Assembly: GCA_963793105.1 (NCBI GenBank)
Contig: CAWBZB010000006.1
Location: forward strand, 1-64,000
DNA from: UBA10649 sp963793105
GTDB lineage: Bacteria; Actinomycetota; Actinomycetes; S36-B12
DNA length: 64,000 nt
Direction: 5' to 3'
How positions within the stretch are numbered: the stretch's first letter is position 1; the number at the start of each line of letters is the position of its first letter. This document shows, one piece after another, positions 7,099 to 16,008 of the stretch. The position numbers and the translations under genes are program-made. Under the pieces are notes generated by a model. The model was not told the DNA's origin and ran no database searches. It was given only the letters and a program-made list of their open reading frames with translations.

Positions 7099-9585
7099 TC
7101 AGGAGCGAAGGACCGCCCCGCAGCGACGAGCAGCCGACGCGAGCGCGGAGTCCCGGGCCGACCCCGTCTCGGCTGCGTCCAGGGTCCGGTCCGGCGCCCG
7201 GAAGCGCAGCGCGAAGGCGAGGGACTTCTTGCCGTCCGGGACCTGCGGACCTTCATACACGTCGAACAGTCGTGCGGACTCCAGCAGCTCCCCTGCGCCC
7301 TCGATGATCGCCGCGAGCACGTCGGCCGCCGAGACGGCTCGATCCACGACGACCGCGAGGTCCTCCTTGGCGAGCGGCTGGGTGCCCACTGCCGGGGCGG
7401 GGCGCACGTCGGGGGCGGCCTCGACGACGGCGTCGAGGTCGAGCCACATGGCGGCCGTCCGCTCGGCCAGGCCAGCGGACTCGACGACCCGGGGATGCAG
7501 TTCCCCTGCCGATCCCACCAGCCGGTCCCCGACCCGGAGCGATGCGCAGCGACCCGGGTGGAACACCGGATCATCCCCAGCCGTCACCTCGAGCTCGACC
7601 CCACAGGCCTCCGCGACCGTGCGGGCGACCTCGAGGGCATCAGACCAGGTGGCCGGGCGCCCGGGCCCCCACCAGCCTGGCGCCTCACGGCTGCCGCTGA
7701 GGACCGCAGCGACCTGGATCGGCTGGTGCGGCAGGAGGTCGTTCAGGTCCTGCCACTCGTCGTCACTGGGTCGCCGGTGGACCGGTGGCCGAACGGCGGT
7801 CTCGTCGGCGACCTCGCCCACGAAGACAGCGCCGATCTCGAACACCGCCACGTCGCCCAGTCCCCGTCCAGCGTTGCGCCGGACGACGGACACCAGGCCC
7901 GGCAGGAGCGTGCCGCGCAGGAAGGGCTGCTCGTCCGAGAGCGGATTGGCCAGTCGCGGTGTCCTGCGGCGCTCATCACCCTCGGGGATCCGCAGTGCGT
8001 CGAGCTCGGCTGGCCCGACGAACGGGTAGGTCAGCACCTCGGCCATCCCGCGGGACGCGAGCACCATGCCCACCCGCCTGCGCAGTCGCTGGCCGCGGGT
8101 CAGGCCCCGGCCCAGCGGGGCCGCCGGCAGGGTCGACGGCAGCAGGTCGTACCCGTGGAGCCGGACGACCTCCTCGACGAGGTCGATCGGGTCGGTCAGG
8201 TCAGGGCGCCAGGACGGGGGCGTCACCCGGGCCAGTCCGCCGTCGTCGTCCACCGCGCAGCCGATCGCCTCGAGCAGCGCCACCACGGTCGCGCCCTCGA
8301 TCTCCATCCCGGCCACGTCGCCCGGCTCGGTGAGCGGCAGGGCGATGGCGATGGCTGCCGTCGGAGCCTCGACGGCGGTGAGCCCGACGTAGTGCCCCCC
8401 GCCGAACTCCAGCAGGAGCGCAGCCGCTCGGGCGGACGCGTAGGGAGCCAGGTCGCGATCGACGCCACGCTCGTTGCGCCGACCGGCTTCGCTCGAGACC
8501 TTGTGCCGGCGACCCGCGCGGGCGACGACCTCCGGGATGAAGTGCGCCGCCTCCAGCGCGATGCTCGTCGTCGCATCGTCGATCTCGGAGTGCAGGCCGC
8601 CGATCACTCCCGCGAGCCCGATCACGCCGGTGTCGTCGACGATCACGAGGTCGTCGGCGGTGAGCACGCGTGCCACATGGTCCAAGGACTCGAACCTCGT
8701 GCCCTCGACCGCACGCTCCGCCCGCACGCACCCGACGAGCTTGTCCATGTCGTAGGCGTGCAGGGGCTGGCCGAGCTCGAGCATGACGTAGTTGGTGACG
8801 TCGACGGCCAGTGACACTGGACGCATCCCACAGGCGACCAGACGCCTCTGCATCCACGCGGGCGAGGACGCCGACGGGTCGAACCCGACGATCGTCCGCA
8901 TCGTGAACAGGTCGCAGCCGGTCGGGTCCTCGGTGCCGCACTCCTGGGGGGCCCGATCCGGGAGAGGCGCCGGGAGGTCCGCGAGCGCGAGCCCGGGGTC
9001 CTCGAACGGGAGACCGTAGGCGATGGCCACCTCACGCGCGATCCCGCGGATGGACAGGGCATAGCCCCGGTCCGGGGTGATGGCGATGTCGAGCACCTCG
9101 TCGCCGACGCCGATGACCCGCGCGGCATCGTCGCCCGGGGCCCCTGCATCCGCCGGAAGGACGATGATTCCGTCGTGGTCCTCGCCGAGGGCGAGCTCAC
9201 GTTCGGAGCAGATCATGCCGTCGGAGACCTTGCCGTAGGTCGATCGGGACGCGATCTCGAACCCACCGGGCAGGACTGTGCCGGGCAGCGCGACGACGAC
9301 CAGGTCGCCGGCCACGAAGTTGCGGGCACCGCAGATGATGCCGCGGACGCCGCCGCCTTCGACGCCCACGTCGACCTGGCACCAGCGGATCGGTTTCTTG
9401 AAGTCGGTGAGCTCCTCCACGTCCACGACGCGGCCGACCAGCAGGGACCCCTCGACACCGGCGCCGACCGACTCGACCGTCTCGACCTCGAGACCGGCCC
9501 TGATCAGTCGCGCGGCGACGTCACGGCCCGTCTCACCCTCAGGGATGTCGACGAGGTCCCGGAGCCACGACAGCGGCGCGCGCAT
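7099..9585 (-). CDS. pheT: Phenylalanyl-tRNA synthetase beta subunit
   Basis: Beta chain of the (alpha-beta)2 enzyme charging tRNA-Phe. 828 residues. Domain order by eye: N-terminal tRNA-binding EMAP/OB-like domain (about 40-155), B3/B4 editing domain (about 210-380), B5 domain (about 400-480), the catalytic-like core, and a C-terminal FDX-ACB anticodon-binding domain (about 735-828, beginning near the QPLAKEDLAVVVDRAV block). Start ATG overlaps the pheS stop by one base (TGATG). The gene ends 54 bases before argC; no strong terminator hairpin is seen there. Confidence 0.97.
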   Translation of the reverse strand: MRAPLSWLRDLVDIPEGETGRDVAARLIRAGLEVETVESVGAGVEGSLLVGRVVDVEELTDFKKPIRWCQVDVGVEGGGVRGIICGARNFVAGDLVVVALPGTVLPGGFEIASRSTYGKVSDGMICSERELALGEDHDGIIVLPADAGAPGDDAARVIGVGDEVLDIAITPDRGYALSIRGIAREVAIAYGLPFEDPGLALADLPAPLPDRAPQECGTEDPTGCDLFTMRTIVGFDPSASSPAWMQRRLVACGMRPVSLAVDVTNYVMLELGQPLHAYDMDKLVGCVRAERAVEGTRFESLDHVARVLTADDLVIVDDTGVIGLAGVIGGLHSEIDDATTSIALEAAHFIPEVVARAGRRHKVSSEAGRRNERGVDRDLAPYASARAAALLLEFGGGHYVGLTAVEAPTAAIAIALPLTEPGDVAGMEIEGATVVALLEAIGCAVDDDGGLARVTPPSWRPDLTDPIDLVEEVVRLHGYDLLPSTLPAAPLGRGLTRGQRLRRRVGMVLASRGMAEVLTYPFVGPAELDALRIPEGDERRRTPRLANPLSDEQPFLRGTLLPGLVSVVRRNAGRGLGDVAVFEIGAVFVGEVADETAVRPPVHRRPSDDEWQDLNDLLPHQPIQVAAVLSGSREAPGWWGPGRPATWSDALEVARTVAEACGVELEVTAGDDPVFHPGRCASLRVGDRLVGSAGELHPRVVESAGLAERTAAMWLDLDAVVEAAPDVRPAPAVGTQPLAKEDLAVVVDRAVSAADVLAAIIEGAGELLESARLFDVYEGPQVPDGKKSLAFALRFRAPDRTLDAAETGSARDSALASAARRCGAVLRS

Positions 9586-10694
9586 CAGGCCTCCACCCCG
9601 AAGGCGAGCGTGAACCGGACGTCGCCCTCGACCATGTCACGCATGTCGCTCACCCCGTTGCGGAACATCAAGGTGCGCTCGACTCCCATGCCGAAGGCGA
9701 ACCCGCGGTACACGGACGGGTCGATACCCACCGCCTGCAGCACGCGCGGATTGACCATCCCGCACCCGCCCCACTCGATCCAGCCCTCGCTCCCGCAGGT
9801 GCGGCACGGTCGGTCCGGATCGCCCACCGACTCGCCCCGGCACACGAAGCACTCGAGGTCGACCTCGGCGCTGGGCTCGGTGAAGGGGAAGTAGGACGGC
9901 CGCATGCGCGTGCGGATGCCCGCGCCGAACATGGACTCGGCGAAGTGGTCGAGGGTTCCGCGCAGGTCACCCATGGTGATCCCCTTGTCGACGGCCAGGC
10001 CCTCGATCTGGTGGAAGACGGGCGTATGCGTGGCATCCAGCTCGTCGGTGCGGAACACGCGCCCGGGTGCGACCACGTAGATCGGCAGGTTCCGGTCGAG
10101 CATCGCCCTGATCTGGATCGGGGAGGTCTGGGTCCGGAGCACCACGCCGCTGTCGGGCGACCCGACGAAGAAGGTGTCCTGCATGGTGCGCGCGGGATGG
10201 TCCGGCGGCACGTTCAGCGCGTCGAAGTTGATCCACTCGGCCTCGGCCTCGGGACCTTCCGCGATGTCGTACCCCATCGAGATGAACACGTCCGCCACGC
10301 GTTCCATCAGCGTCGTCAGCGGATGGCGTCCGCCCAACGGCTGCCGATCGGTCGGCAGTGTGACGTCGACCGTCTCCTCGACCAGGACCCGCTCGTCGCG
10401 CTCGGCCTCGAGCTCGACCTGACGGGATTCCAGTGCCTGCTTGACCCGACCCCGAGCCTGGCCCACGCGCTTCCCCGCGTCGGCCTTCGCCGCAGGGGGG
10501 AGGGCGCCGATTTCGCGGTTGGCCAGCGCCAGCGGCGATCGATCGCCGGCATGGGCGAGTCGTACGTCCTTGAGCTCCGCCAGCGTCGCTGCTCCCTCGA
10601 TCGCCGCGAGGGCCGCGGTGACCATCGCGGCGACGGCGTCGGCGTCCAGGCTCGACACCTGCTTGGGGTCGAACGAGGTGTTGGGGCCGGACAC
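9585..10694 (-). CDS. pheS: Phenylalanyl-tRNA synthetase alpha subunit
   Basis: Catalytic alpha chain; class II synthetase. The GTG at 10694 gives 369 residues beginning VSGPNTSFDPKQ, with AAAGG about 9 bases upstream; longer upstream readings run into the cysNC end and look non-coding. N-terminal coiled-coil tRNA-binding arm about residues 20-110, then motif 2 region (TPVFHQIEGLAVDKG) and motif 3 region (GFAFGMGVERTLMF). A Cys-rich insert (CFVCRG then CRTCG) precedes WIEWGGCGMVNPRVL and probably binds zinc. Followed directly by pheT. Confidence 0.97.
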   Translation of the reverse strand: MSGPNTSFDPKQVSSLDADAVAAMVTAALAAIEGAATLAELKDVRLAHAGDRSPLALANREIGALPPAAKADAGKRVGQARGRVKQALESRQVELEAERDERVLVEETVDVTLPTDRQPLGGRHPLTTLMERVADVFISMGYDIAEGPEAEAEWINFDALNVPPDHPARTMQDTFFVGSPDSGVVLRTQTSPIQIRAMLDRNLPIYVVAPGRVFRTDELDATHTPVFHQIEGLAVDKGITMGDLRGTLDHFAESMFGAGIRTRMRPSYFPFTEPSAEVDLECFVCRGESVGDPDRPCRTCGSEGWIEWGGCGMVNPRVLQAVGIDPSVYRGFAFGMGVERTLMFRNGVSDMRDMVEGDVRFTLAFGVEA

Positions 10695-10734
10695 GGGGGT
10701 GCCTTTCGTCGGCGTGCTGAGGACTCGAAGGGGC

Positions 10735-10740
10735 AGGGTA
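10735..10740 (-). promoter_or_regulatory. Possible -10 box for pheS-pheT
   Basis: TACCCT on the minus strand lies in the 55-base gap between cysNC and pheS, about 40 bases before the pheS GTG. This would give a short 5' leader that includes the AAAGG ribosome site. No matching -35 box is obvious. No T-box or peptide leader is visible in the gap. Confidence 0.3.
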
Positions 10741-10749
10741 CCGGGGCGG

Positions 10750-12633
10750 CTACTCGCCGAGAACAGCTCGCACCAGCACGTCGACGGAGGCGTCGACGTC
10801 GCCGATCCCGTGCAGCACGAGCTCCGGCGAATCGGGCGGCTCGTAGTCCTGCCCGACGCCGGTGAGGTTGGGCAGCGCACCGCTGGCGGCCTTGGCATAC
10901 AGCCCCTTGGTGTCGCGCTCGCTCACGACGTCGAGCGGGGTGTCGACGTAGACCTCGAGGAACTGCCCCGGCTCGAACAGCTCGCGCGCCGCGCGACGGT
11001 CTCCGACGAACGGCGAGACGAGGGCGACGAACACCACCAGTCCCGCCTCGCACATCAGCTTGCTGACCTCGGCCACGCGACGCACGTTCTCCGCGCGGTC
11101 CTCGGGGGTGAAGCCCAGGTCCTTGTTGAGCCCGTGGCGCACGTTGTCCCCGTCGAGGACGAACGTGTGGACGCCCAGTGCGTGCAGCTTGCGGGCGGCG
11201 GCGTCCGCCATGGTGGACTTGCCCGCGCCGGAGAGACCGGTGAGCCACACCACCTTCGCGTCATGCCCCATCAGCAGGCGGCGAGCCGCATCGTCGACCG
11301 CGTAGTCATGCCGGACCACGTTCGTCGCCCGCCGCATCTCGTGCCGGACCATGCCGGCCGCCACCGTGTCGGCGGTGACGCGGTCCACCAGCAGGAAGCC
11401 GCCGGTGTCCCGCACGAGCGCGTAGGCGTCCATCGGCACGGGCTTGTCCGTGGCGACCTCGACCCGGCCGATGTCGTTCATCTCCAGGATGCGGGCCGCA
11501 TGCTCATGGCCCTCGACGACATCGAGGCGGTGCCGGACATTCGTGACCGTGGCAGGGACGGATCGGGAACCGGACACCAACAGGTACGAGCGGCCGTGCG
11601 CGAGGGGCTCCTCACCGAGCCAGACCATGTCCACCGCGAACCGGTCGGCCGGGTGCAGCAGATCGCCCACTCCCCCCGCGATGACGTCGCCGCGCGTGAC
11701 GTCGACCTCATGGTCGAGGGTGATGGTGACGGCTTGGCCGGCCTCGGCCTCGTCGAGATCAGCGATGTGGCCATCGACATGCAGGTCGTAGGTGACGATC
11801 CGGTCGATCTTGGCGGTCCGGCCGGAGTCGGCGATCACCACGGGGTCGCCCACGGCGACGCGTCCGGACACCACGGTGCCCGCGTACCCGCGGAAGTTGC
11901 CCTCGGCGCGCACGATGAACTGCACCGGGAAGCGGAAGGGCTGCTCGCCCTCGGGAGCGATCGGCTCCCACTCCTCCAGCGCCCGAAGCAGGGTCGGCCC
12001 GGAGTACCAGGGCATGTTGGTGCTCGGCGCGGTGACGTTGTCGCCCACGTAGGCGCTGACCGGAACCGCGATGACCTCGGGCACCTCGAGCCGGGCGGCC
12101 GTGACCCGAACCGCGCCGATGATCTCCTCGAAGGTGGCGTGCTCATAGCCGACGAGGTCCATCTTGTTGACCGCGACGATGACCGTCTTCACGCCCATCA
12201 GCGCGCAGATGGTCAGGTGGCGGTGCGTCTGCTGGCGCACGCCGCGGGCCGCGTCGACCATGAGCACCGCGACGTCCCCGTTCGACGCCGCAACCGCCAT
12301 GTTGCGCGTGTACTGCTCGTGCCCGGGCGAGTCGGCCACCAGGACCCGGCGTCCGTTCGGCAGGTTCATGTGCCGGTAGGCGACGTCGATCGTGATGCCC
12401 TGCTCGCGCTCGGCCTCGAGTCCGTCGGTGAGCAGCGAGAAGTCCACCTCGCCCACCGGGATCGTCGAACCGCCGCGCCGGGTGCGTCTGGCGTACTCCA
12501 GGGTGTCGAGCGGCACGGAGTCGGTCTCGGAGAGCAGGCGGCCGATGAGTGTGGACTTGCCGTCATCGACGGAACCGCACGTCACCAGGTGCAGCACCGG
12601 GGTCAGTTGCCTCGCTGAAGTCGTGGCGGTCAC
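10750..12633 (-). CDS. cysNC: Sulfate adenylyltransferase large subunit fused to adenylylsulfate kinase
   Basis: Sulfate activation: the CysN part drives APS formation with CysD by GTP hydrolysis, and the CysC part phosphorylates APS to PAPS. 627 residues. N-terminal GTPase motifs: GSVDDGKST (P-loop, about 20-28), DSPGHEQY, NKMD; EF-Tu-like barrels follow to about residue 430. The C-terminal kinase begins near 440 with GLSGAGKST (about 464) and contains DGDNVRHGLN. The N-C fusion is as in mycobacteria. GTG start overlaps the cysD TAG by one base (TAGTG). The downstream reductase gene cysH is not in the window. Confidence 0.96.
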   Translation of the reverse strand: MTATTSARQLTPVLHLVTCGSVDDGKSTLIGRLLSETDSVPLDTLEYARRTRRGGSTIPVGEVDFSLLTDGLEAEREQGITIDVAYRHMNLPNGRRVLVADSPGHEQYTRNMAVAASNGDVAVLMVDAARGVRQQTHRHLTICALMGVKTVIVAVNKMDLVGYEHATFEEIIGAVRVTAARLEVPEVIAVPVSAYVGDNVTAPSTNMPWYSGPTLLRALEEWEPIAPEGEQPFRFPVQFIVRAEGNFRGYAGTVVSGRVAVGDPVVIADSGRTAKIDRIVTYDLHVDGHIADLDEAEAGQAVTITLDHEVDVTRGDVIAGGVGDLLHPADRFAVDMVWLGEEPLAHGRSYLLVSGSRSVPATVTNVRHRLDVVEGHEHAARILEMNDIGRVEVATDKPVPMDAYALVRDTGGFLLVDRVTADTVAAGMVRHEMRRATNVVRHDYAVDDAARRLLMGHDAKVVWLTGLSGAGKSTMADAAARKLHALGVHTFVLDGDNVRHGLNKDLGFTPEDRAENVRRVAEVSKLMCEAGLVVFVALVSPFVGDRRAARELFEPGQFLEVYVDTPLDVVSERDTKGLYAKAASGALPNLTGVGQDYEPPDSPELVLHGIGDVDASVDVLVRAVLGE

Positions 12634-13565
12634 TAGAAGTACCCTTCCTTCTTCTTGCCCTCCATGGACTCCGAGCCACCCTCGCCGTCGATCAACCGAC
12701 CGGAGCGCTCCGAGTACTTGGCGCCCGCCATCTCGGCGACCAGCTGCTCCATCGTGTCGGCACCCGACTCGACGGCACCCGTGAGCGGGTAGCAGCCCAG
12801 CGTGCGGAATCGGACCACGCGCATCTGCGGCTGCTCGCCCTCGCGCAGCGGGAACCGGTCGTCGTCGACCATGATCAGCGTGCCGTCGCGCTCCACCACC
12901 GGCCGCGCCTTCGCGAAGTACAGGTCCGGGATCGGGATGGACTCACGCTGGATGTACTTCCACACGTCGAGCTCGGTCCAGTTGGAGAGCGGGAACACGC
13001 GCATCGACTGCCCCGGCGCGAGCTGGGTGTTCGCCGTGCGCCAGAACTCCGGGCGCTGCTTGCGCGGGTCCCACTGGTGTCCGGGCTCGCGCAGGCTGAA
13101 GATCCGCTCCTTGGCCCGGCTGCGCTCCTCGTCGCGGCGAGCCCCGCCGATGGCGGCATCGAAGCCGTACCGATCGATGCCCTCGCGAAGGGCGACGGTC
13201 TTCATGAGCCGGGTGTACTCGTGGGTTCCGTGGCTGAACGGCGTCACTCCCTCCGCCACCGCCTCGGCGTTCTGCGCGATGCGCAGGTCGAGGCCGAGCT
13301 CGGCGGCACGACGGTCGCGGAACTCGATCATCTCCTGGAACTTCCACCCGGTGTCGATGTGCATGACGGGGAACGGGATCGGAGCAGGCGCGAACGCCTT
13401 GATCGCCAGGTGCAGCAGCACCGAGGAGTCCTTGCCGATGCTGTACAGCAGGACGGGATTCTTGAACGCCGCTGCGGTCTCACGGTAGATGTGGATGGCT
13501 TCGGCCTCGAGCTCATCAAGCACGGCGTCGTACGGAACGGACGCAACCGACTGCGGGGTGGACAC
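12633..13565 (-). CDS. cysD: Sulfate adenylyltransferase small subunit
   Basis: ATP sulfurylase subunit that makes APS from ATP and sulfate together with CysNC. 310 residues of the PAPS-reductase/adenine nucleotide alpha hydrolase fold; the PP-loop LLYSIGKDSSVLLHLA lies near residues 38-53, followed by FPVMHIDTGWKF and the conserved GGARRDEERSRAKER block. The usual C-terminal segment ending GKKKEGYF is intact. Start is the GTG at 13565, with a GGAAG-type ribosome site upstream. Lies 80 bases after the oxygenase-like gene and directly before cysNC. Confidence 0.97.
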   Translation of the reverse strand: MSTPQSVASVPYDAVLDELEAEAIHIYRETAAAFKNPVLLYSIGKDSSVLLHLAIKAFAPAPIPFPVMHIDTGWKFQEMIEFRDRRAAELGLDLRIAQNAEAVAEGVTPFSHGTHEYTRLMKTVALREGIDRYGFDAAIGGARRDEERSRAKERIFSLREPGHQWDPRKQRPEFWRTANTQLAPGQSMRVFPLSNWTELDVWKYIQRESIPIPDLYFAKARPVVERDGTLIMVDDDRFPLREGEQPQMRVVRFRTLGCYPLTGAVESGADTMEQLVAEMAGAKYSERSGRLIDGEGGSESMEGKKKEGYF

Positions 13566-13645
13566 CAGCGATCTTCCTCTCCCTCGGGGAAGGGCTCCCC
13601 CGAAGCACCGCGGTCGGCCGACCGGGCGCGTAGTTCAGTGGGCCG

Positions 13646-14464
13646 TCAGGCCTCGGACAGCATCTCCATCGACGAGGCCGCGAGGCTCCCGTCGCCGAAG
13701 GTCGGATCGGCCCCGCGGGCCGCGATGGCGGCGGCTCGTGCCGCTCGCTTGGACTGGGCCGCCTCCTCCGCTTCGGCTGCGAAGTCCGCGTCCAGCTCGG
13801 GGCTCTCGTACCGGGACCGGCCGTGGTGGGTGGCGATGTAGGCGTCCAGCTCCGGACCGCACTCCCACGAGGTGATCAGGCAGTAGCGCGGGCCGGGCCC
13901 CGGATGCCACACGGCGTGCCAGAGACGCTGGGTGTCGATGATGGCCTGCGCCCCGGCCGGCAGGGAGATGCGCGTCTCCGTCGCCGGGTCGTCGCGGTCC
14001 TCGCGGAGGATCATCACCGTGTCGGGATCGTCGGTGAGGTTGAAGAATCCACGGACGATCCAGCCGGTTCCCTCGGGATTGAGCCGGTTGTTGTCGTCGC
14101 GATGCAGGTTGTACAGGGCGTCAGCGTAGGTGTTCGGCTGGAGCTCGATGACCCGGCAGCGGCCGATGTTCGAGCCGGGCTCCATCGCGCGGGCCACGAG
14201 CCGTGGGGCCACGTCGACATTGGCCTGCACCCAGACGCCGTCCTTGTCGGTCTTCGGGGGCGTGTGGTTCCAGAAGCCGTTGCACTCCATGTCGCCGTAG
14301 GCGCTCGCGAGCGGGGCGAATCGGGTGTCTCCGGAGGACTTCCAGTCGACGAAGGTCAGGTCCTCCCACTCCCGGGGATCCTGGGCCTGATCGTAGGCAT
14401 CGAGAATGACGTAGCCGGTCTCGTCGAAGACGGGCAGGGTGGTGTACGCGGACGGATCTGCCAT
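13646..14464 (-). CDS. Putative Fe(II)/2-oxoglutarate oxygenase-like protein
   Basis: 272 residues from the ATG at 14464. I do not recognise a named family, but the core pattern of non-haem Fe(II)/2-oxoglutarate oxygenases is visible: NLHRDD gives H-x-D (His-121, Asp-123), and the distal part LWHAVWHPGPGPRY gives a His (183, or 187) with Arg-193 ten residues after the first, the spacing expected for the 2-oxoglutarate-binding Arg. The stretch between them (GWIVRGFFNLTDDPDTVM) is beta-rich. The C-terminal tail from about 235 is Ala-rich and low in complexity. It lies just upstream of cysD-cysNC on the same strand, suggesting a sulfur-related substrate, but that is inference. CAGACT 6 bases before the ATG could be a leaderless promoter. 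Confidence 0.6.
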   Translation of the reverse strand: MADPSAYTTLPVFDETGYVILDAYDQAQDPREWEDLTFVDWKSSGDTRFAPLASAYGDMECNGFWNHTPPKTDKDGVWVQANVDVAPRLVARAMEPGSNIGRCRVIELQPNTYADALYNLHRDDNNRLNPEGTGWIVRGFFNLTDDPDTVMILREDRDDPATETRISLPAGAQAIIDTQRLWHAVWHPGPGPRYCLITSWECGPELDAYIATHHGRSRYESPELDADFAAEAEEAAQSKRAARAAAIAARGADPTFGDGSLAASSMEMLSEA

Positions 14465-14480
14465 GGGCCACAGTCTGTCA

Positions 14481-15326
14481 TCAATCGGCCCCGGGACCCG
14501 AATCGACGCCCCTTCGGCGGCTCCTGAACGCATGCTCCGCGACATAGAGCACGACCGAGGCCGACACCGCCGCGTTCAGCGACTCGGCGCTGCCCTGCAT
14601 GGGGATGCGGACGCTGACGTGGGCGGCGGCCCGGGCGGCGGCGCTGACCCCGTGGGCTTCGGAGCCCACGATCCAGCAGGTCCGGGGGCACACGAGGGCG
14701 GCATCGGCCGCCTCGAACAGGTCCTCGTCGCCGTCGGCTGCGAGAACGGCCAGGGCGCGTCCCTGACGGGCGGCGGACTCGATGACCTCGTCGATGGTCA
14801 CCTCGGACACCACGGGCACGTGGAACAGCGAGCCGGCCGTCGACCGGACCACCTTGCCGTTGTGGGGGTCCACGGACCCCGTCGTCAGGACGACTCCCGC
14901 GGCAGCCGCGGCGTCGGCCGTCCGGATGACGGTGCCGGCGTTGCCCGGATCGGTCACGGCATCCAGCACGATGACGGGCCTCTCCCCCGCCATCACAGCG
15001 TCGATACCGACGCCGTGAAGCAGGTCGCACACGGCGACGACGCCCTGCGGCTGACGGGTCTCGGCCATGGCCGACAGCGCCTCGGGGCTGGTCCACGTGA
15101 CCGCGACACCCGAGTCGTCCGCCGCGGCGACGATGTCGGGAAGCACGACGCCGGCGTGCTCATCCATGAACAGGTCATGAACGTGCACGCCGGCGGCAAG
15201 AGCGCTACGGACGGACTGCGGCCCCTCGACCATGAACCGTCCGGCCTTGCGACGGCCCTGACGGCTGTGCAGGGCACGCACGGCGGTGACGCGGTCGGAC
15301 TTCGCCGACGTCACCGACGGGGGCAT
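14481..15326 (-). CDS. SpoU/TrmH-family 23S rRNA or tRNA 2'-O-methyltransferase
   Basis: SAM-dependent RNA ribose methyltransferase. 281 residues: N-terminal substrate-binding part (RRKAGRFMVEGPQSVRSAL, typical of TsnR/RlmB-like enzymes), then the SPOUT knot with motif 1 VIVLDAVTDPGNAGTVIRTA, motif 2 CWIVGSEAHGVS and motif 3 IPMQGSAESLNAAVSASVVLY. It follows rplT by 9 bases, the normal place of the tsnR-like gene in actinobacteria. The target nucleotide cannot be told from sequence. Confidence 0.93.
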   Translation of the reverse strand: MPPSVTSAKSDRVTAVRALHSRQGRRKAGRFMVEGPQSVRSALAAGVHVHDLFMDEHAGVVLPDIVAAADDSGVAVTWTSPEALSAMAETRQPQGVVAVCDLLHGVGIDAVMAGERPVIVLDAVTDPGNAGTVIRTADAAAAAGVVLTTGSVDPHNGKVVRSTAGSLFHVPVVSEVTIDEVIESAARQGRALAVLAADGDEDLFEAADAALVCPRTCWIVGSEAHGVSAAARAAAHVSVRIPMQGSAESLNAAVSASVVLYVAEHAFRSRRRGVDSGPGAD

Positions 15327-15335
15327 GCTCGCTCG

Positions 15336-15704
15336 TCAGGCAGCAGTGGCGGGCAGCGAGGACCGGGAGACCTCGACGAGCGCGGCGAAGGCCGGCGCGT
15401 CGTTCACGGCCAGCTCGGCGAGCATGCGACGGTCCACCTCGACGCCGGCGGCCTTGAGGCCCTGCACGAAGCGGTTGTACGTCATGCCGTGGGCGCGGCA
15501 GCCGGCGTTGATCCGCTGGATCCACAGGCGTCGGAAGTCGCCCTTGCGCGTCCGCCGGTCGGCGTACGCGTAGACCATCGAATGGGTGACCTGCTCCTTG
15601 GCCTTGCGGTACAGGCGGGACCGCTGGCCGCGGTAGCCCGAAGCCCTCTCGAGCATGTCGCGGCGCTTCTTCTGAGCATTGACTGCGCGCTTGACGCGTG
15701 CCAT
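15336..15704 (-). CDS. rplT: 50S ribosomal protein L20
   Basis: 122-residue r-protein binding 23S rRNA early in 50S assembly. It begins MARVKRAVNAQKKRRDMLER, is very basic in the first 60 residues and has the conserved RRLWIQRINAGCRAHGMTYN block. Third gene of infC-rpmI-rplT, 48 bases after rpmI. In several bacteria L20 represses this operon through its leader RNA; whether that happens here is unknown. Confidence 0.98.
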   Translation of the reverse strand: MARVKRAVNAQKKRRDMLERASGYRGQRSRLYRKAKEQVTHSMVYAYADRRTRKGDFRRLWIQRINAGCRAHGMTYNRFVQGLKAAGVEVDRRMLAELAVNDAPAFAALVEVSRSSLPATAA

Positions 15705-15752
15705 GGCGTTCTCCTGAGTCTGTCTGTGTTACGTCGTCTGGGAAGGGGGCGG

Positions 15753-15947
15753 TCAGCGACCGAGAAGGCGCTTGACCTTCTTCAGGTCCGCCGGAGCGAC
15801 GACCTGGTCGGACTCGAGCTTGCGCATGCGCTTGCTGGACTTGACCTCCAGCAGATGGCGACGGTTGGTCTGCTCGTGGGTGATCTTGCCCGAGCCGGTC
15901 ACCTTGAACCGCTTCTTGGCGCCGCTGTGGGTCTTCTGCTTCGGCAT
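15753..15947 (-). CDS. rpmI: 50S ribosomal protein L35
   Basis: 64 residues, highly basic. It starts MPKQKTHSGAKKRFKVTGSG and ends KKVKRLLGR, the full normal length of L35. Lies between infC (61-base gap) and rplT (48-base gap). Confidence 0.98.
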   Translation of the reverse strand: MPKQKTHSGAKKRFKVTGSGKITHEQTNRRHLLEVKSSKRMRKLESDQVVAPADLKKVKRLLGR

Positions 15948-16008
15948 GACTCTTCCTTCATTCGTCCTGACGGGCTCGTGGCGCCCGCTGGTCTGGGGTA
16001 GTGCGCTG

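Noticed and set aside
6091..8814. A 907-codon open frame on the plus strand opposite argC and pheT
   Set aside because: Its product is rich in Arg, Gly, His and Asp with no domain, and it lies antisense to fully conserved argC and pheT. Long antisense open frames are expected in GC-rich DNA.
10695..10749. T-box leader before pheS
   Set aside because: The gap is only 55 bases and lacks the T-box core sequence.
9585..10898. Longer pheS start near 10898
   Set aside because: The extra residues are Arg/Ser/Pro-rich, overlap the cysNC end and are not conserved; GTG 10694 with AAAGG gives the normal length.
10441..12618. A 725-codon plus-strand open frame opposite cysNC and pheS
   Set aside because: Mirror of the strong codon bias of cysNC; low-complexity composition and no recognisable motif.
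13620..13645. GTAGTTCAGTGGG resembling a tRNA D-arm
   Set aside because: No anticodon arm or GGTTCGA T-arm follows at the right spacing and the gap is too short for a tRNA before the next gene.
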